Origin: Clostridia bacterium
Lineage (GTDB): Bacteria; Bacillota; Clostridia; UMGS1810
Assembly (NCBI GenBank): GCA_017629325.1
Contig: JAGBXL010000183.1
Coordinates: 1-6,176, forward strand
Length of the DNA stretch: 6,176 nt
Reading direction: 5' to 3'
This document shows, in pieces, positions 4,585 to 6,176 of this stretch. The first letter of the stretch is position 1. Every line of letters starts with the position of its first letter. Under the pieces are notes generated by a model that worked only from the letters and a program-made list of their open reading frames with translations, did no database searches and was not told the DNA's origin. Position numbers and translations under genes: made by a program.

Positions 4585-6176
4585 ATGGATTCAAGATTTT
4601 CCGAAGAATCAAAACTCGCACTTCGCTGTGCCAATGAATTAGCCGTAAATATGGGCTACACCTTTATAGGCACCGAGCATATTATTGCAGGTATACTTAA
4701 AGACGGCTCCTCTAATGCCGCACAAATTCTTGAAGAAATGGGCATTGGCAGTGAGGAATTTACAGAAAAAATAAAATTATTTAGCCCCCCCGAGAGTAAT
4801 CTCACCCCAATTGGCGATTCTCTCCCCATAACACCCCGCTGCAAAACTGTTTTGGAAATAAGCTTTAACGAGGCAAAAAGGCTTGGCTCTCCTCTTATAG
4901 CTCCGGAGCATCTTCTTTTAGCAGCACTAAGAGAGGGCTCAAATGTGGCAGTGAGAATTCTTGCTCAAATGGGAATAGACGGCGGAGAACTTGCAGCACG
5001 CATTATAGAGGGCGAAAAAGCAATTCCTCAAGTGAAACAAAATAAGAATAGTTCATCTTCCCTCTCAAAAACTCTTTCACAGTTTGGAAATGACCTCACC
5101 GCTATGGCAAAAGATGGTAAATTCGACCCAATAGTTGGCAGAGACAAAGAAATAGAAAGAGTTGTGCAGATTTTATCTCGCCGCACAAAAAACAACCCCT
5201 GCCTAATTGGCGAGCCGGGTGTTGGTAAAACAGCAGTTGCCGAGGGACTTGCACAAAAAATTGTTGCAGGTGAAATTCCCGAAATATTAAAAAATAAAAC
5301 CATATTTTCTTTAGACCTTTCTTCAATGATTGCCGGCACAAAATATCGCGGTGAATTTGAAGAAAGAATAAAAAAAGCTCTCGACGAGGTTAAAAAGAAT
5401 TCTAATATTATTCTTTTTATAGACGAAGTTCACACCCTGATTGGTGCAGGTGCAGCCGAAGGAGCAATGGACGCGGCAAACATTTTAAAGCCGCTATTGG
5501 CAAGAGGAGAGCTGCAGCTTATTGGTGCAACAACTCTCGATGAATACCGCAAAAATATTGAAAAGGATTCTGCCTTAGAAAGAAGATTTCAGCCTGTTCA
5601 GGTTGGTGAACCAACAGTAGATGAAACTATTGAAATTTTAAAGGGTATAAGAGAAAAATACGAAGCACACCACAAGGTAACAATTTTAGATGAAGCAATT
5701 GAGGCAGCCGCTAAATTATCGGCAAGATATATAACCGATAGGTTCCTTCCCGATAAGGCAATCGATTTAATAGACGAGGCGTCATCCAAAATCCGCATAA
5801 AAGCCTTCACCGCACCCCCCGATATTAAAGAAATTGAAGAAAGGCTTTCGGAGGCTGCCCAGAAAAAACGCGAAGCTATTGAAAAGCAGGATTTTGAAGC
5901 TGCCGCAAAACTTCGCGACAGTGAAGACGAAATCAGGAAAGAACTGGAAGAAAAGAAAAAAACATGGGAAAGCTCCAATTCAAAAGAAGAGCTTTGTGTA
6001 ACAGAGGAAAACATCTGCGATATTATTTCGGACTGGACAGGAATCCCCGTTAGAAAGCTTGCCGGCGAGGAGCAGGAAAGATTAAAGAATATGGAAGATA
6101 TTCTTCATAAAAGAGTTATTGGGCAAGACGAAGCGGTTAGTGCTGTTGCAAGAGCAATCCGCCGAGGCAGAGTAGG
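4585..6176 (+). CDS. clpC: ATP-dependent Clp protease ATPase subunit ClpC, 3'-truncated by window edge
   Basis: AAA+ unfoldase that feeds proteins to ClpP. The frame runs open to the window edge (530 codons plus 2 bases). The N-domain has two Clp_N repeats (about 1-70 and 80-140), with GTEH (Glu31) and APEH (Glu108) matching the phosphoarginine-binding glutamates of B. subtilis ClpC. D1 module: Walker A GEPGVGKT at 209-216, Walker B ILFIDE at 276-281, sensor-1 region IGATTLDEYRK from 313, and arginines in ALERRF at 333-334. The middle domain (about 416-461) is a charged coiled coil with a UVR-like FEAAAKLRD, which separates ClpC from ClpA; ClpB has a much longer one. D2 begins at VIGQDEA (511) and is cut before its Walker A and any ClpP-binding loop. 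AAGGAGG at 4570-4576 sets the start, 28 bases after mcsB. No separate promoter or terminator is seen, so it should be expressed from the ctsR promoter. Confidence 0.96.
   Translation, partial: MDSRFSEESKLALRCANELAVNMGYTFIGTEHIIAGILKDGSSNAAQILEEMGIGSEEFTEKIKLFSPPESNLTPIGDSLPITPRCKTVLEISFNEAKRLGSPLIAPEHLLLAALREGSNVAVRILAQMGIDGGELAARIIEGEKAIPQVKQNKNSSSSLSKTLSQFGNDLTAMAKDGKFDPIVGRDKEIERVVQILSRRTKNNPCLIGEPGVGKTAVAEGLAQKIVAGEIPEILKNKTIFSLDLSSMIAGTKYRGEFEERIKKALDEVKKNSNIILFIDEVHTLIGAGAAEGAMDAANILKPLLARGELQLIGATTLDEYRKNIEKDSALERRFQPVQVGEPTVDETIEILKGIREKYEAHHKVTILDEAIEAAAKLSARYITDRFLPDKAIDLIDEASSKIRIKAFTAPPDIKEIEERLSEAAQKKREAIEKQDFEAAAKLRDSEDEIRKELEEKKKTWESSNSKEELCVTEENICDIISDWTGIPVRKLAGEEQERLKNMEDILHKRVIGQDEAVSAVARAIRRGRV

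Noticed and set aside
4656..6014. Minus-strand frames (62, 103, 79 and 138 codons) under clpC
   Set aside because: They are antisense to clpC, which is conserved residue by residue along this span; the Ser-rich 138-codon frame mirrors the charged middle domain.

Overview
The window is AT-rich bacterial DNA with every gene on the + strand. Its core is the class III heat-shock cluster ctsR-mcsA-mcsB-clpC, preceded by the 3' part of a methionyl-tRNA synthetase gene. This cluster, the strong AAGGAGG ribosome binding sites, and a MetRS with a fused C-terminal tRNA-binding domain all point to a Bacillota, most likely a member of the Clostridia (inference; no taxonomic search was possible). Both ends cut through genes: metG lacks its 5' end and clpC lacks its 3' end.

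Layout: (1) 1-1748, the C-terminal ~580 residues of MetRS. (2) 1749-2564, an 816-base non-coding stretch holding a GC-rich hairpin, two long intrinsic terminator hairpins, another A/T-rich hairpin, a same-strand group of CCACA motifs that includes one perfect and one near-perfect DnaA box, nested direct and inverted repeats, and finally an UP-element-like A/T block, a consensus sigma-A promoter and a CtsR operator. (3) 2565-4556, ctsR, mcsA and mcsB. mcsA and mcsB overlap by one base (TAATG), and ctsR and mcsA are 31 bases apart. (4) 4585-6176, clpC through the N-domain, first AAA+ module and middle domain, cut at the start of the second AAA+ module.

How the genes work together, from what is known of the families: CtsR represses its own operon by binding heptad repeats over the promoter/start region. 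McsA, a zinc and UVR protein, activates McsB, a protein-arginine kinase. McsB inactivates CtsR and tags damaged proteins with phosphoarginine. ClpC recognises phosphoarginine through its N-domain and, with ClpP (not in the window), degrades the tagged proteins. The key residues for each step are visible: the CtsR Arg plus four-glycine wing, four CxxC pairs in McsA, the NEEDH loop, Cys154, YGEG and RDxxRA motifs in McsB, and both PEH/TEH glutamates in the ClpC N-domain.

The operon is a well-described system, not a new one. The parts that deserve a second look are the unusually feature-rich intergenic region (DnaA-box group, nested repeats, third inverted CtsR half-site) and two residue-level oddities (a Ser at a zinc-ligand position in MetRS and a Leu replacing the usual Pro after the McsB active-site Cys).
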